From Halonatronum saccharophilum DSM 13868 (GTDB lineage: Bacteria > Bacillota > Halanaerobiia > Halobacteroidales > Halobacteroidaceae), in contig NZ_KI912094.1 of NCBI RefSeq assembly GCF_000517025.1, positions 480,701-544,700 on the forward strand: DNA of 64,000 nt. Direction: 5' to 3'. The notes below the pieces were generated by a model. That model searched no databases. It had not been told where the DNA came from and was given only the letters and a program-made list of their open reading frames with translations. Below are positions 16,350 to 25,239 of the stretch, piece after piece. Position 1 is the first letter of the stretch. The number at the start of each line of letters is the position of its first letter. Made by a program: the position numbers and the translations under genes.

Positions 16350-17465
16350 TTACACCTCCAATCTAGAAATTAACTCTTCAAATTTATAATTATCATCTAA
16401 TAATTCAACTCTAATTCCTAAAACTTCTAAAGGAATCTTCTCTTGAATAATCTCATCTACAAGTTCTTTATCTATACTTACAGCATCTTTCTCAGTAGTA
16501 ATGATCCTCTCTGCACCACTGTGAGAAGCTAGAGTAAAGATCTCAATAACTTCTTCCTTTGTATAGCTATGGTGATCTTCAAACCTGAGCTTCCCTACAA
16601 CTGTAGCCCCTAAACTCTCTAACGTCTTTTCAAAAGACTTCGGATTTCCAATTCCTGAGAAAGCAAATACACTCTCTTCTTTTAAATCTATATCTTTTCG
16701 TTTAGTTTCACCTAAAAAGCGTAGATAATCAGGTCGATGCTTAGTCTTTATAATAGGGGCTGCCGGATTAAATCCAACTAACCTTTTACTTATCTCTTTT
16801 AACTTATTCTCATTGACTTGATCAACCTTAGTTAATAAGAAGAGATGTGCCCTCTTTAAATTAACCAGCGGCTCTCTTAACTTCCCCCTTGGTAATAGAT
16901 ACTCATTGTCAAAAGGGTTAGTAGCATCTATAACTACTATGTCATAATCCCTTTTAACCTGTAAATGTTGAAATCCATCATCTAGGATAATAAAATCTGG
17001 ATCAAAATTATCAATTGCATATTGACCCGTTTGAAGGCGATTTGGGCCAACAATTATAGGAATACCAGGTAAAGACTTAGCCATCATATAAGGTTCATCT
17101 CCAGCCTCTTTAGCTGACATAAAGATCTGCTTCTCATTAGATACTAAACCAACTTGACCTGAAAATCCCCCTTTATAACCGCGATTTAATATTAAAACTT
17201 TATACCCATCTTTAATCAATCTTCTAGATAATAGCTCTACAACCGGTGTCTTACCTGTCCCACCTACAGTAATGTTGCCAACACTTATTACCTTTGCCTG
17301 TAACTTTTTACTCTTTTTCAAACCAATATCATATAGCTTAGTCCTTAAAACGATAATTGCTCTATATAAGTAAGCACCTAGGGCCAAGATAACAATTATT
17401 AATTTAGCTAATAGGCCTGAACGCTTACCTTCTATAACCTCTATTAGATAATTCTCTAATTTCAT
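16350..17465 (-). CDS. lpxK: LpxK, tetraacyldisaccharide 4'-kinase
   Basis: A 371-residue membrane-associated kinase that phosphorylates the lipid A precursor at the 4' position. The P-loop VGNITVGGTGKTP lies near residues 62-74 after an N-terminal membrane helix (about 18-36). The IILDDGFQH motif and LLPRGKLREP support the call. Its start overlaps the upstream DUF374 gene stop by 4 bases. Confidence 0.95.
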   Translation of the reverse strand: MKLENYLIEVIEGKRSGLLAKLIIVILALGAYLYRAIIVLRTKLYDIGLKKSKKLQAKVISVGNITVGGTGKTPVVELLSRRLIKDGYKVLILNRGYKGGFSGQVGLVSNEKQIFMSAKEAGDEPYMMAKSLPGIPIIVGPNRLQTGQYAIDNFDPDFIILDDGFQHLQVKRDYDIVVIDATNPFDNEYLLPRGKLREPLVNLKRAHLFLLTKVDQVNENKLKEISKRLVGFNPAAPIIKTKHRPDYLRFLGETKRKDIDLKEESVFAFSGIGNPKSFEKTLESLGATVVGKLRFEDHHSYTKEEVIEIFTLASHSGAERIITTEKDAVSIDKELVDEIIQEKIPLEVLGIRVELLDDNYKFEELISRLEV

Positions 17466-18115
17466 CTTCTCTCACCCAATGCTCTTTCTGCAGACTCTAC
17501 TGCTTCATTGATTTTACCTTCAAGTAACCTACTATAATCTTCTACCTTTGAACTGTCTATATCTTTAGGCACTTCCATACCTTCACCATAAACTAAAGTA
17601 GCTTTAGAAAAAGGATAGGCTAAAGAGAACCTATCCCAGCTGCTAAAGACCTTCTTCTTAGAAAAAGCAACACCTACAGGAACGATTAAAGCATCACTCT
17701 TTTGGGCCAAATAGATAACACCAGGCTTTACCTTATGAATTGGCCCTCTTGGACCATCTGGAGTAATTCCTAAAGATTTTCCTTCTCTTATCTTCTTAAT
17801 TAGTTTAAGCAAAGATCGAGCTCCACCTTTTGAAGTTGAACCCCTAACAACCTCCCAACCTAACCTCTTTAATACTCCACTTATATATTCACCATCACGG
17901 CTTCTACTTGCCAAACCTACGTAACCCCTTTCTCTAAAGTAGTAGGTAGGTAGTAGTAATTGGCCATGCCAGACAGCAAATATTATCGGCTTACCTTTAT
18001 CTTCAATCTTTCTTACCTCTTTTTTACCAAAGACCCTCAACCTTAAGGTAGAATTTATTAATTTAGATAAATAATAAGCAGAATTAATAATCAACTTAGT
18101 CTTTAATTTATCCAT
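17462..18115 (-). CDS. DUF374 lysophospholipid acyltransferase-like protein
   Basis: A 217-residue protein of the DUF374 family, related to lysophospholipid acyltransferases. The acyltransferase-like HX4 motif appears in AVWHGQLLLPTYY, and the ITPDGPRGP block is the family hallmark. In other diderm bacteria DUF374 genes lie in lipid A or LPS clusters; the acyl acceptor is not established. The start is taken as the ATG at 18115, six bases after GGGTGA; a GTG four codons upstream is the alternative. It ends in a 4-base overlap with lpxK. Confidence 0.85.
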   Translation of the reverse strand: MDKLKTKLIINSAYYLSKLINSTLRLRVFGKKEVRKIEDKGKPIIFAVWHGQLLLPTYYFRERGYVGLASRSRDGEYISGVLKRLGWEVVRGSTSKGGARSLLKLIKKIREGKSLGITPDGPRGPIHKVKPGVIYLAQKSDALIVPVGVAFSKKKVFSSWDRFSLAYPFSKATLVYGEGMEVPKDIDSSKVEDYSRLLEGKINEAVESAERALGERR

Positions 18116-18127
18116 TTTTTCACCCAC

Positions 18128-19861
18128 TTATTTATCAAACTGAATACTATATAAACTACTATAAACACCTTCTAAATCTAATAATTCTTTATGAGTTCCA
18201 CTTTCAATAATCTTGCCTTCTTCCATAACTACAATCTTATTAGCATCTAGTATTGTAGATAAACGATGAGCTATAACAAGGGTTGTCCTATTCTCCATTA
18301 AACGATCTAAGGCTTCTTGTACTAAAGCTTCTGACTCTGTATCTAAAGCTGAGGTAGCCTCATCTAAGATTAAAATTCTTGGGTTTTTCAAGATAGCCCT
18401 AGCAATAGCAATCCTTTGTTTTTGCCCTCCTGATAATCCTGCTCCACGCTCACCTATAAGTGTTTCATATCCTTTATTAAATTCCATAATAAAGTCATGA
18501 GCATTAGCCGCCTTAGCAGCAGCAATTACCTCATCATCACTAGCATCTAGATTACCATAAAGTATATTATCCTTAATTGTTCCACCAAAGAGTATCGTCT
18601 CTTGAGGAACAATACCAATTTTATCTCTTAAAGAAGATACTTTAATGTCTCTTATATCGATTCCATCTAAAGTAATCTTACCACTATTAGGATCATAAAA
18701 ACGTGGAACTAAGTTTACTAACGTAGACTTTCCAGCACCACTTGCCCCTACAAAGGCTACTACTTGACCTGGATTTACCTTTAGATTAATATTATCAAGG
18801 GCTAACTCATCACCATAACTAAAGTTTACATGATTAAATTCAACTATACCTTGAATATCATTAAACTCCCTAGCACCTTTTCTATCTTGAATCTGGGGTT
18901 GAATATCAATAAATTCAAAAATTCTCTCAGCTGCAGCTAAAGCTCGTTGAATTGTTCCTGATAACTTAGTTACAGACTTTAATGGGTTTGTAATATACAA
19001 TAACAAGGTAAAGAAACCAATTAATTCTCCTGGAGTCATCTTAGAAGCAACAACCTCTCGCCCTCCATACCATAAGACAATAATAAATGATAAAGAGGCT
19101 AAAAATTCAGTGATTGGTGTTAATGTTGCTTTCAATTGAGAGTTCTTCATGTTGGCCCGAAAGTTTTCATAATTTTGATCAGTAAAGCGTTCATATTCAT
19201 ATTGCTCTCTACCAAAAGATTTTACAACCCTAATCCCACTAATTGTTTCTTGTAAAATATCAGATACATTAGCGACTTTTACTTGAGCTCTCTTGCTTAC
19301 TTTTCTAATTCGTTTATTATAATGATCTATGATATATCCAATTAATGGGAACAAAAAGAAGGAAATTAAAGTTAACCTCCAGTTATTATAAAGCAAGTAT
19401 CCAATTCCCCCTACCAATTGAAAGAACTGACTGAAAATTCCAATAGCTCCTGAAACAATAGCTCCTTGCAAAATGCTAACATCATTTGTTACTCTAGACA
19501 TAATCTCTCCAGTCTTATTTCGTGCATAAAAACTTAAAGAAAGGCTTTGTAAATGTTCATACAAATCATCTCTTAAATCTTTAATAGAACGCTGAGAGAC
19601 ATAAGCTGTTAAATATTTCTCTCCATACTGAAAAATAGCTCTAAATAAGAAAATAAAGAAGATACCAATAATAATTAAATTTAACTCTCCTAATGTAGCT
19701 TCACCCTGGTCAAGACCTCTAATAATTGTATCTATTAAGCTTTCAAACCTATTTATAAAATAAACAGTAAAACTTGCATTTAATATCATACAAATTAGTC
19801 CTAAAATAAACCTACCCTTATAAGGTTTTAAATACCGTAAAACTCTTTTAGCTAATTCCAT
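18128..19861 (-). CDS. msbA: MsbA-type lipid A/LPS flippase ABC transporter
   Basis: A 577-residue half-transporter that flips core lipid A across the inner membrane. Six membrane segments lie in residues 1-300. The ATPase domain (about 335-577) has Walker A GASGAGKST, signature LSGGQKQR and Walker B ILILDEATSALD. Its location between lpxB and lpxK, with a 14-base overlap with lpxB, makes MsbA more likely than a drug exporter. It is intact and of normal length. Confidence 0.92.
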   Translation of the reverse strand: MELAKRVLRYLKPYKGRFILGLICMILNASFTVYFINRFESLIDTIIRGLDQGEATLGELNLIIIGIFFIFLFRAIFQYGEKYLTAYVSQRSIKDLRDDLYEHLQSLSLSFYARNKTGEIMSRVTNDVSILQGAIVSGAIGIFSQFFQLVGGIGYLLYNNWRLTLISFFLFPLIGYIIDHYNKRIRKVSKRAQVKVANVSDILQETISGIRVVKSFGREQYEYERFTDQNYENFRANMKNSQLKATLTPITEFLASLSFIIVLWYGGREVVASKMTPGELIGFFTLLLYITNPLKSVTKLSGTIQRALAAAERIFEFIDIQPQIQDRKGAREFNDIQGIVEFNHVNFSYGDELALDNINLKVNPGQVVAFVGASGAGKSTLVNLVPRFYDPNSGKITLDGIDIRDIKVSSLRDKIGIVPQETILFGGTIKDNILYGNLDASDDEVIAAAKAANAHDFIMEFNKGYETLIGERGAGLSGGQKQRIAIARAILKNPRILILDEATSALDTESEALVQEALDRLMENRTTLVIAHRLSTILDANKIVVMEEGKIIESGTHKELLDLEGVYSSLYSIQFDK

Positions 19862-20999
19862 CTACTTTTATACCTCCGGTTTCTAAGACCAGTTTAGCTA
19901 CTCGCTTCGTAGCTCCATCCTTCCCTAACTTAACTATTACCTCTTTTAATTCTTGTCTTATCTCTTCTTGCTTTTTCTTAGACTTTAATATATCTAAGGC
20001 TTCTTTAGCCAACTTCTCTCCCCTTGCATCCTTTTGTAATAACTCTGGTACTATCTCCTTATCTGCAATAATATTAGGCAAGCCAATATAAGGTATCTTG
20101 ACCAATAACTTTCCTAATAAATAACTTAAAATTGAAGTTTTGTAGACAATAACCATAGGAGTTCCAAAACAACTAGCCTCTAAAGTTGCTGTTCCTGATG
20201 CAATTAATAAAAGGTTGGCTAACTCCATAACTTCATAGGAATAGCCTGAGATCACCTTTAAGTTAATATCATAACCCTTAGCCTTGCTTTCAATTATATC
20301 TCTATCTATAGTATCTGCCAAAGGAAGTATGAATTGAACATTAGGATAACTCATAGAAACTTTTTTAGCTCCTTCTAGCATAGGTCTTAATAAAGAATTA
20401 ACCTCCTGCTCTCTACTCCCTGGCAATATTCCAATTATTAAATCATTCTCATCTATATTGTGTTTTTTTAGAAATTCTTCACGACTTAGATTTAGCTCTA
20501 CCATATCCAATAGAGGATGACCTACAAACTCAACCTCTGCTCCCGCTTCCCTATAAACCTTCTCCTCCATAGGAAAGACAGAGGCAATCTTAGCTTCGCG
20601 CTTAGCCATCTTCTTAGCTCGCCATTTACCCCAAACCCAAGCAGAAGGTGCAAAGTAATCAACCACAGGAATTTTTCTTTTATGGGCCAACTTTGCCACC
20701 TTCATATTAAAGCCAGAGTAATCAACTAACAAGATCACCTCTGGCTTCCTCTCTTCCATAGCTTTATCGAGCTTATCTAAAATTTTATACATCAACCTTA
20801 TATGTTTTAAGGCTTCTAAAAACCCAATAGTACTTAACTTAGTTGGATCATAAAGGAGGTCAACCCCCTCCTTTCTCATCCTTCTTCCACCCATACCGAA
20901 AAAATCCAGATCAGAGTTTAGCTTCTTCATCTCCTTAATTACCTTAGCACCATGCATATCACCTGAGGCTTCACCAGCTACCACCATAACCCTTCCCAT
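19848..20999 (-). CDS. lpxB: LpxB, lipid A disaccharide synthase
   Basis: A 383-residue GT-B glycosyltransferase joining UDP-diacylglucosamine and lipid X. Marks are MVVAGEASGDMHGA at the start, the DFFGMGGRRM and APSAWVWGKWRA motifs, ILPGSREQEV and the IASGTATLE donor-site block. Length is standard. Its end overlaps the msbA start, linking the two in translation. Confidence 0.96.
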   Translation of the reverse strand: MGRVMVVAGEASGDMHGAKVIKEMKKLNSDLDFFGMGGRRMRKEGVDLLYDPTKLSTIGFLEALKHIRLMYKILDKLDKAMEERKPEVILLVDYSGFNMKVAKLAHKRKIPVVDYFAPSAWVWGKWRAKKMAKREAKIASVFPMEEKVYREAGAEVEFVGHPLLDMVELNLSREEFLKKHNIDENDLIIGILPGSREQEVNSLLRPMLEGAKKVSMSYPNVQFILPLADTIDRDIIESKAKGYDINLKVISGYSYEVMELANLLLIASGTATLEASCFGTPMVIVYKTSILSYLLGKLLVKIPYIGLPNIIADKEIVPELLQKDARGEKLAKEALDILKSKKKQEEIRQELKEVIVKLGKDGATKRVAKLVLETGGIKVDGIS

Positions 21000-21191
21000 A
21001 AAATCACCCCGCTTACAAGTTAAATAGTTAAAAATTGATAGTTGATAGTTAAGAGCTTAAAAAACGTTGATAATTACAAATAATCGCATAAATCACTACT
21101 ACAACCTGTAATATACAGACATATAATAAAATACATTTACAACTACACTTAAACTACACTTCTCTTGATTTTAACTATCAATTATCCACTA
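21000..21191. repeat. Intergenic inverted-repeat element between lpxB and lpxI
   Basis: The left side (about 21024-21052) reads as repeats of ATTGATAGTTGATAGTTA. The right side (about 21171-21202) holds the inverted wording TTTTAACTATCAATTATCC and ACTATCAATTCTCAATTG, reaching into the lpxI stop. Together they form a loose terminal inverted repeat around about 120 AT-rich bases, like a miniature mobile or palindromic element. No promoter was identified with confidence. Confidence 0.5.
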
Positions 21192-22010
21192 TCAATTCTC
21201 AATTGAACTCATCGCTACAACAGCAATTCCGTGTTTATCTGCTCGCTTAATAAATTCTTCTTGATTTACCACAAAAGTCTTACCCGCCTCAATAACTAAT
21301 CCCCTAGCCTCTACATTAATTAGATTCTCTAAAGTATCTAATCCTACAGTAGGAATATCGAAACGAAGATCTTGGTTTGGCTTACTAACCTTAGCAACCA
21401 CTACCTCGTTGGCCCCTAACTGACCACCACGTAAAATAGCTTGATCAGTTCCTTCTATAGCTTCTACAGCCATAACTGCACCATCTTTAACAACTACAGT
21501 TTGTCCAATATCTAAACCACCAATCTCTTTAGCCATCTTAAACCCATACCTCATATCATCTAGTATATCTTCTTCTACTTTAGTATTTGTCAAAGTTCCT
21601 GCTTGAGGTAATAACCTTTCTATAAGTTGGGTCTGGTCTACTACCTTTATCCCACTATCCATTAACTCTTTAACTATAGCCAACATAATAGCATCATCAT
21701 TCTTCTCTTTTAAGCTATAAATTAACCTCTTAAATCTATCATCCAACTCTACCCCTTGATAAAGAAGCTCCTTGCTTACCTTTCCTAGCATAATAACTTC
21801 GTTAACACCTTCATCTAATAAGATATTGATAATCTTACTAAGCTGACCAACCTCTATATGATGACAGACATCTAGCAAACTTTGAAGCTCTTGCTTTTTT
21901 GCCTTAGTGGTTACTGTAATACCAACAAGATTAATTCCCTTACTTTTGGCTCCTTGAGCAAAGAGTAAAGGGAGATTCCCATCACCTGCAATTAAACCAA
22001 TCTTAGCCAT
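21192..22010 (-). CDS. lpxI: LpxI, UDP-2,3-diacylglucosamine pyrophosphatase
   Basis: A 272-residue enzyme (former DUF1009) that hydrolyses UDP-2,3-diacylglucosamine to lipid X, replacing LpxH. Marks are IGLIAGDGNLPLLFAQGAK at the start, VIMLGKVSKELL, the Asn/Asp-rich KNDDAIMLAIV block and the C-terminal KPNQDLRFDIPTVGLDTLE. Its place between lpxA and lpxB fits the alternative pathway found in bacteria without lpxH. Confidence 0.95.
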   Translation of the reverse strand: MAKIGLIAGDGNLPLLFAQGAKSKGINLVGITVTTKAKKQELQSLLDVCHHIEVGQLSKIINILLDEGVNEVIMLGKVSKELLYQGVELDDRFKRLIYSLKEKNDDAIMLAIVKELMDSGIKVVDQTQLIERLLPQAGTLTNTKVEEDILDDMRYGFKMAKEIGGLDIGQTVVVKDGAVMAVEAIEGTDQAILRGGQLGANEVVVAKVSKPNQDLRFDIPTVGLDTLENLINVEARGLVIEAGKTFVVNQEEFIKRADKHGIAVVAMSSIEN

Positions 22011-22167
22011 AACTACCTCCTAACCTAAAACTATATAGCCTATATTTTTCCCAAACAACCTGAAATTATCCTATTATAAACTGCTCTATAAGACGTTTAA
22101 CTTATAGTTAATTTAGTTGTCAACAATAAACTATTAACCGTTAACTAAAGTTTATATTAAAATCTAA

Positions 22168-22980
22168 TTACCTACAAATACCTCTTTGAGCATTTCTTAA
22201 AAATCTTAAGAAATGTTCAATAGAGCGATTACTATCCATTTCTTGATCCATTTTCTCTATAGCCTGAGATATATTAAGATTTGATCTATAAAGTATCTTA
22301 TATGCTTCTTTAATCTCTCTTCTCAACTCTGGACTAATACCATTTCTTCTTAAGCCAACTATATTGATCCCTTTAACACTTGCTGGATGACCATCTACCA
22401 ATATATAAGGTGGTACATCCTTAACAACCTTAGAACCTCCACCTACCATAGCCATCTTACCTATTCGAACAAATTGATGCACTCCTGTTAATCCACTAAT
22501 CACTGCTGAATCTTCTACAATCACATGACCTGCTAATGTAGCCGCATTAGACATGATAATGTTATTACCTAATTGGCAGTCATGGGCTACATGGCAATAA
22601 GCCATAATTAAGTTGTTACTTCCAACTTTAGTTATTCCCCCTCCATCTTCTGTTCCTCGATGGATAGTAGTAAACTCTCGGATAGTATTATTATCTCCTA
22701 TCTCCAAAAAGCTCTTCTCTCCATGAAACTTTAGATCCTGAGGCTCTTGCCCAATAGAAGCACTATTGAATATCTTATTATTTTTTCCTACCTTAGTCCA
22801 GCCAGTAATTACTGTGTGAGGGCCAACCTCTGTGCCCTCACCAATCTCTACGTTCTCTCCAATGATTGCATAAGGGCCAATCTTAACCCCTTTTGCTATT
22901 TTGGCCCCAGGGTAAATTACTGCTCTCTTATCAATTTCCTTGCTTAAATGCAGAATATTATTCTCCTTATTCTCCTTCAT
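22168..22980 (-). CDS. lpxA: LpxA, UDP-GlcNAc acyltransferase
   Basis: A 270-residue left-handed beta-helix enzyme making the first acylation of lipid A. The hexapeptide repeats start near residue 18 (AVIYPGAKIAKGVKIGPYAIIG). The catalytic His lies in AYCHVAHDCQLGNN. A C-terminal helical domain with LRRNGISPELRREIKEAYK closes it. It lies 13 bases after fabZ, an order shared by many diderm genomes. Confidence 0.96.
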   Translation of the reverse strand: MKENKENNILHLSKEIDKRAVIYPGAKIAKGVKIGPYAIIGENVEIGEGTEVGPHTVITGWTKVGKNNKIFNSASIGQEPQDLKFHGEKSFLEIGDNNTIREFTTIHRGTEDGGGITKVGSNNLIMAYCHVAHDCQLGNNIIMSNAATLAGHVIVEDSAVISGLTGVHQFVRIGKMAMVGGGSKVVKDVPPYILVDGHPASVKGINIVGLRRNGISPELRREIKEAYKILYRSNLNISQAIEKMDQEMDSNRSIEHFLRFLRNAQRGICR

Positions 22981-22993
22981 TATTATCCCCCTA

Positions 22994-23425
22994 TCATTTA
23001 TCTTGAATAGAACAAGTTAATGTAGCTTCAGTAACAACTTTTCCATCTACCAAGGCCTTAGCTTCAACTTTTCCAATACTTCTTCTTAACTTAACAATCT
23101 CAACCTCCAAGATCAATTGGTCACCAGGTACAACTGGCTTTCTAAATCTAACATTATCAATTCTTCCAAAGTAAGGAACCTTATCTTCAGGATTATCAAC
23201 AGATTGTAATAAACCAACACCTGCAACCTGGGCCATAGCCTCAAGTATCAATACTCCTGGCATAATTGGATGACCTGGAAAATGTCCATTAAAGAACTCT
23301 TCATTAGTAGTTACATTCTTTAAGCCTACAATCTTCTTGTTTTCTTTAATTTCTAAAATCCTATCAACTAATAAAAACGGATATCTGTGTGGTAATATCT
23401 TCTTTATTTGACTAATATCTAACAT
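22994..23425 (-). CDS. fabZ: FabZ, 3-hydroxyacyl-ACP dehydratase
   Basis: A 143-residue hotdog-fold enzyme that dehydrates hydroxyacyl-ACP in fatty acid synthesis and competes with LpxA for hydroxyacyl chains. The active site is [20 protein letters not shown] (about 47-66), with catalytic His and Glu. The [13 protein letters not shown] opening is typical. It sits between lpxC and lpxA with 12-13-base gaps. Confidence 0.96.
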   Translation of the reverse strand: MLDISQIKKILPHRYPFLLVDRILEIKENKKIVGLKNVTTNEEFFNGHFPGHPIMPGVLILEAMAQVAGVGLLQSVDNPEDKVPYFGRIDNVRFRKPVVPGDQLILEVEIVKLRRSIGKVEAKALVDGKVVTEATLTCSIQDK

Positions 23426-23437
23426 TAAAACTCCCCC

Positions 23438-24265
23438 TTAAAATAATCTCTCTTTTATTTTCTTGCTCAAAATTGAATTTAACCTATGTCCAGACCTAAC
23501 ACCAATAATATGCCCATTAAACTCTGGGGCCAATTTCATATCACCAATAATATCTAATATCTTATGTCTAACAAACTCATTATCAAACCTTAGATCATTA
23601 ATTGGCCCATAATCTCCTACCAAAATAGCATTATCTAAACTACCACCTAGGGCCAATCCCTGCTTCTGCAATGCCTCTACTTCATGAGCAAAACCAAAGG
23701 TTCTAGCTGGTGCAATCTCCTTTATAAAAATCTCCTTAGAGATCTCAAATTCAGCAAATTGATCCTCTAAAGTTGGATGATTACTAACAAAGGTATAGCT
23801 AACCTTAAATTCATCGTGAGGTAAAAGAACTAAATATTGATCATCTTCACTTACATAGATTGGCTCTTTGATTTGATAAACCTCTTTAGTAGCTTCTTCT
23901 TCTTTAATTCCTGCATCATTTAATAAAGTATAGAAAACTCCTGCACTTCCATCAGTAATAGGAGGTTCATTTGAATCTATTTCAATCAATAAGTTATCTA
24001 TATTTAGGACGTTAATAGCAGCCATTAAATGCTCAATTGTATTGATATTAACTTTATCTTTACCAATTGTAGTACAACGCTGTGTAGAAACCACATTATC
24101 AATCTCAGCTTCTATCTTTATCTGCCCCTCTAAATCGACTCTCTTAAAGATAATACCCTTATCTGAACCTAGGGGCTTACACTTAATTGTAACATCTCTT
24201 CCGGTATGAAGTCCAATCCCTGTATAGCTAAATTCTCTTTTAATTGTTTTTTGCCTTCTCTCCAA
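23438..24265 (-). CDS. lpxC: LpxC, UDP-3-O-acyl-GlcNAc deacetylase
   Basis: A 275-residue zinc deacetylase committing precursors to lipid A. The zinc ligands are His in NTIEHLMAA and the HKILDIIGDM block (His and Asp), with a final His in NGHIIGVRSGH. It is the single-domain form, not the LpxC-FabZ fusion, as fabZ is separate downstream. It is the first gene of the lpxC-fabZ-lpxA-lpxI-lpxB run, with an 84-base gap to the ABC ATPase before it. Confidence 0.96.
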   Translation of the reverse strand: MERRQKTIKREFSYTGIGLHTGRDVTIKCKPLGSDKGIIFKRVDLEGQIKIEAEIDNVVSTQRCTTIGKDKVNINTIEHLMAAINVLNIDNLLIEIDSNEPPITDGSAGVFYTLLNDAGIKEEEATKEVYQIKEPIYVSEDDQYLVLLPHDEFKVSYTFVSNHPTLEDQFAEFEISKEIFIKEIAPARTFGFAHEVEALQKQGLALGGSLDNAILVGDYGPINDLRFDNEFVRHKILDIIGDMKLAPEFNGHIIGVRSGHRLNSILSKKIKERLF

Positions 24266-24349
24266 TATTAGTACCCCCTTTAAACCTTTTATTATTTCAA
24301 GAAAAGTTGCTCTTTTCCTGCATACTTCAACAAATTTATTTGATAATTA

Positions 24350-25081
24350 TTAATAATACTCCAATAATTCTTTATATCTTCTCCCCACATTAGATTTTGG
24401 AGCTTCAAAAATATTATCTGGAGAACCTTCTTCAACTATTATACCATCATCCATTAAAAGGATCTTATCAGCAACCTTTAAGGCAAAGGATATTTCATGA
24501 GTAACAATAATTACCGACTTGTCACTATCCTTTGTTAAATCTTCAATCACCTCTAATACTTCTTTAACTAAAATAGGATCTAAGGAGGCAGTAGGCTCAT
24601 CTAAGAGCATCAAACTTGGCTGAACTACCAAGGCTCTAGCAATACCAACTCTTTGCTGTTGCCCACCACTTAAATTACTAGAATAACTATTTAACTTATC
24701 ATCTAGCTTCACTTTCTCTAAAGCCCCAATTGCTCTCTTTTCAACCTCTTTTTTAGGTAAAGAACTTTGAATCAAAGGGAGCATTACATTTTCTAAAGTA
24801 GTTAATCGACCAATTAAGTTAAAATTTTGAAAGACAAACCCAATCTCACCTCTAATCTCTAAAAGTCTATCCTCTTGAAGGTCCAAAATCGGGATACCCT
24901 TAAATATTATATCACCACTATCAGCTTCTGTTAAGCGATTTATGCAACGAATTGTAGTAGATTTTCCACATCCACTTGGCCCCATAATAACAACTGTCTC
25001 TCCTTCTTCAACCCTAAAACTTACTCCCTTTAAGACTTCAACTTCTCCATAGCTTTTCTTTAAATCATTTACCTCTAACAT
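24350..25081 (-). CDS. Amino-acid-type ABC transporter ATPase (orphan)
   Basis: A 243-residue ABC ATPase resembling the polar amino acid uptake family (GlnQ-like). Walker A is GPSGCGKST, the signature is LSGGQQQR and Walker B is LMLLDEPTASLDP. No GlnH/GlnP-type binding protein or permease is adjacent. The gene upstream on the same strand is a 791-residue membrane protein whose C-terminus resembles the permease EAA loop that contacts such ATPases. I infer the two form one transporter-like complex. The cargo is unknown. Confidence 0.85.
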   Translation of the reverse strand: MLEVNDLKKSYGEVEVLKGVSFRVEEGETVVIMGPSGCGKSTTIRCINRLTEADSGDIIFKGIPILDLQEDRLLEIRGEIGFVFQNFNLIGRLTTLENVMLPLIQSSLPKKEVEKRAIGALEKVKLDDKLNSYSSNLSGGQQQRVGIARALVVQPSLMLLDEPTASLDPILVKEVLEVIEDLTKDSDKSVIIVTHEISFALKVADKILLMDDGIIVEEGSPDNIFEAPKSNVGRRYKELLEYY

Positions 25082-25216
25082 AGCTCCATCCTTTGTAGTT
25101 GAATTGATATCAGGAATCTGGAATCAGTAAGGTCAAAATCTAAACTCTAAAGCTCTTTAATATGACCTTTAAGTTCTTGATCTCACAGGTTCCTAATTCC
25201 TGATTACTGACTTCTA
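25082..25216. repeat. Intergenic repeat words between ATPase and 791-residue gene
   Basis: The left part has GAATCTGGAATCAGTAAGGTC near 25115-25135. It is answered in inverted wording by CCTAATTCCTGATTACTGAC near 25191-25211. This makes a loose inverted repeat ending at a 23-bp hairpin. Its structure resembles the elements at 21.0 and 38.5 kb, with different words. Confidence 0.4.
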
Positions 25217-25239
25217 GTAATAAAGCTGTGTTTTATTAC
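25217..25239. repeat. 23-bp dispersed hairpin repeat, copy 2
   Basis: GTAATAAAGC, a three-base loop and GTTTTATTAC: one arm base differs from the other two copies. It lies directly beyond the stop codon of the 791-residue membrane protein. Confidence 0.6.

Noticed and set aside
17462..18115. DUF374 protein as WaaA (Kdo transferase)
   Set aside because: WaaA is a GT-B glycosyltransferase of about 420 residues; this 217-residue protein has acyltransferase-like motifs and the TPDGPRGP block of DUF374.
24295..24320. Terminator between the orphan ATPase and lpxC
   Set aside because: GAAAAG-AGCAA-CTTTTC forms only a 6-base AT-rich stem with a poor T run, and it lies upstream of the ATPase stop-to-lpxC ordering needed for a clean unit break; support is too weak.
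24350..25081. ATPase as LptB or MlaF paralogue serving LPS or phospholipid transport
   Set aside because: Its sequence details (QQQRVGIARAL, PTASLDP) match amino-acid-type ATPases, and no MlaE or LptF/G partner is adjacent; the only neighbour with a coupling loop is the 791-residue protein.
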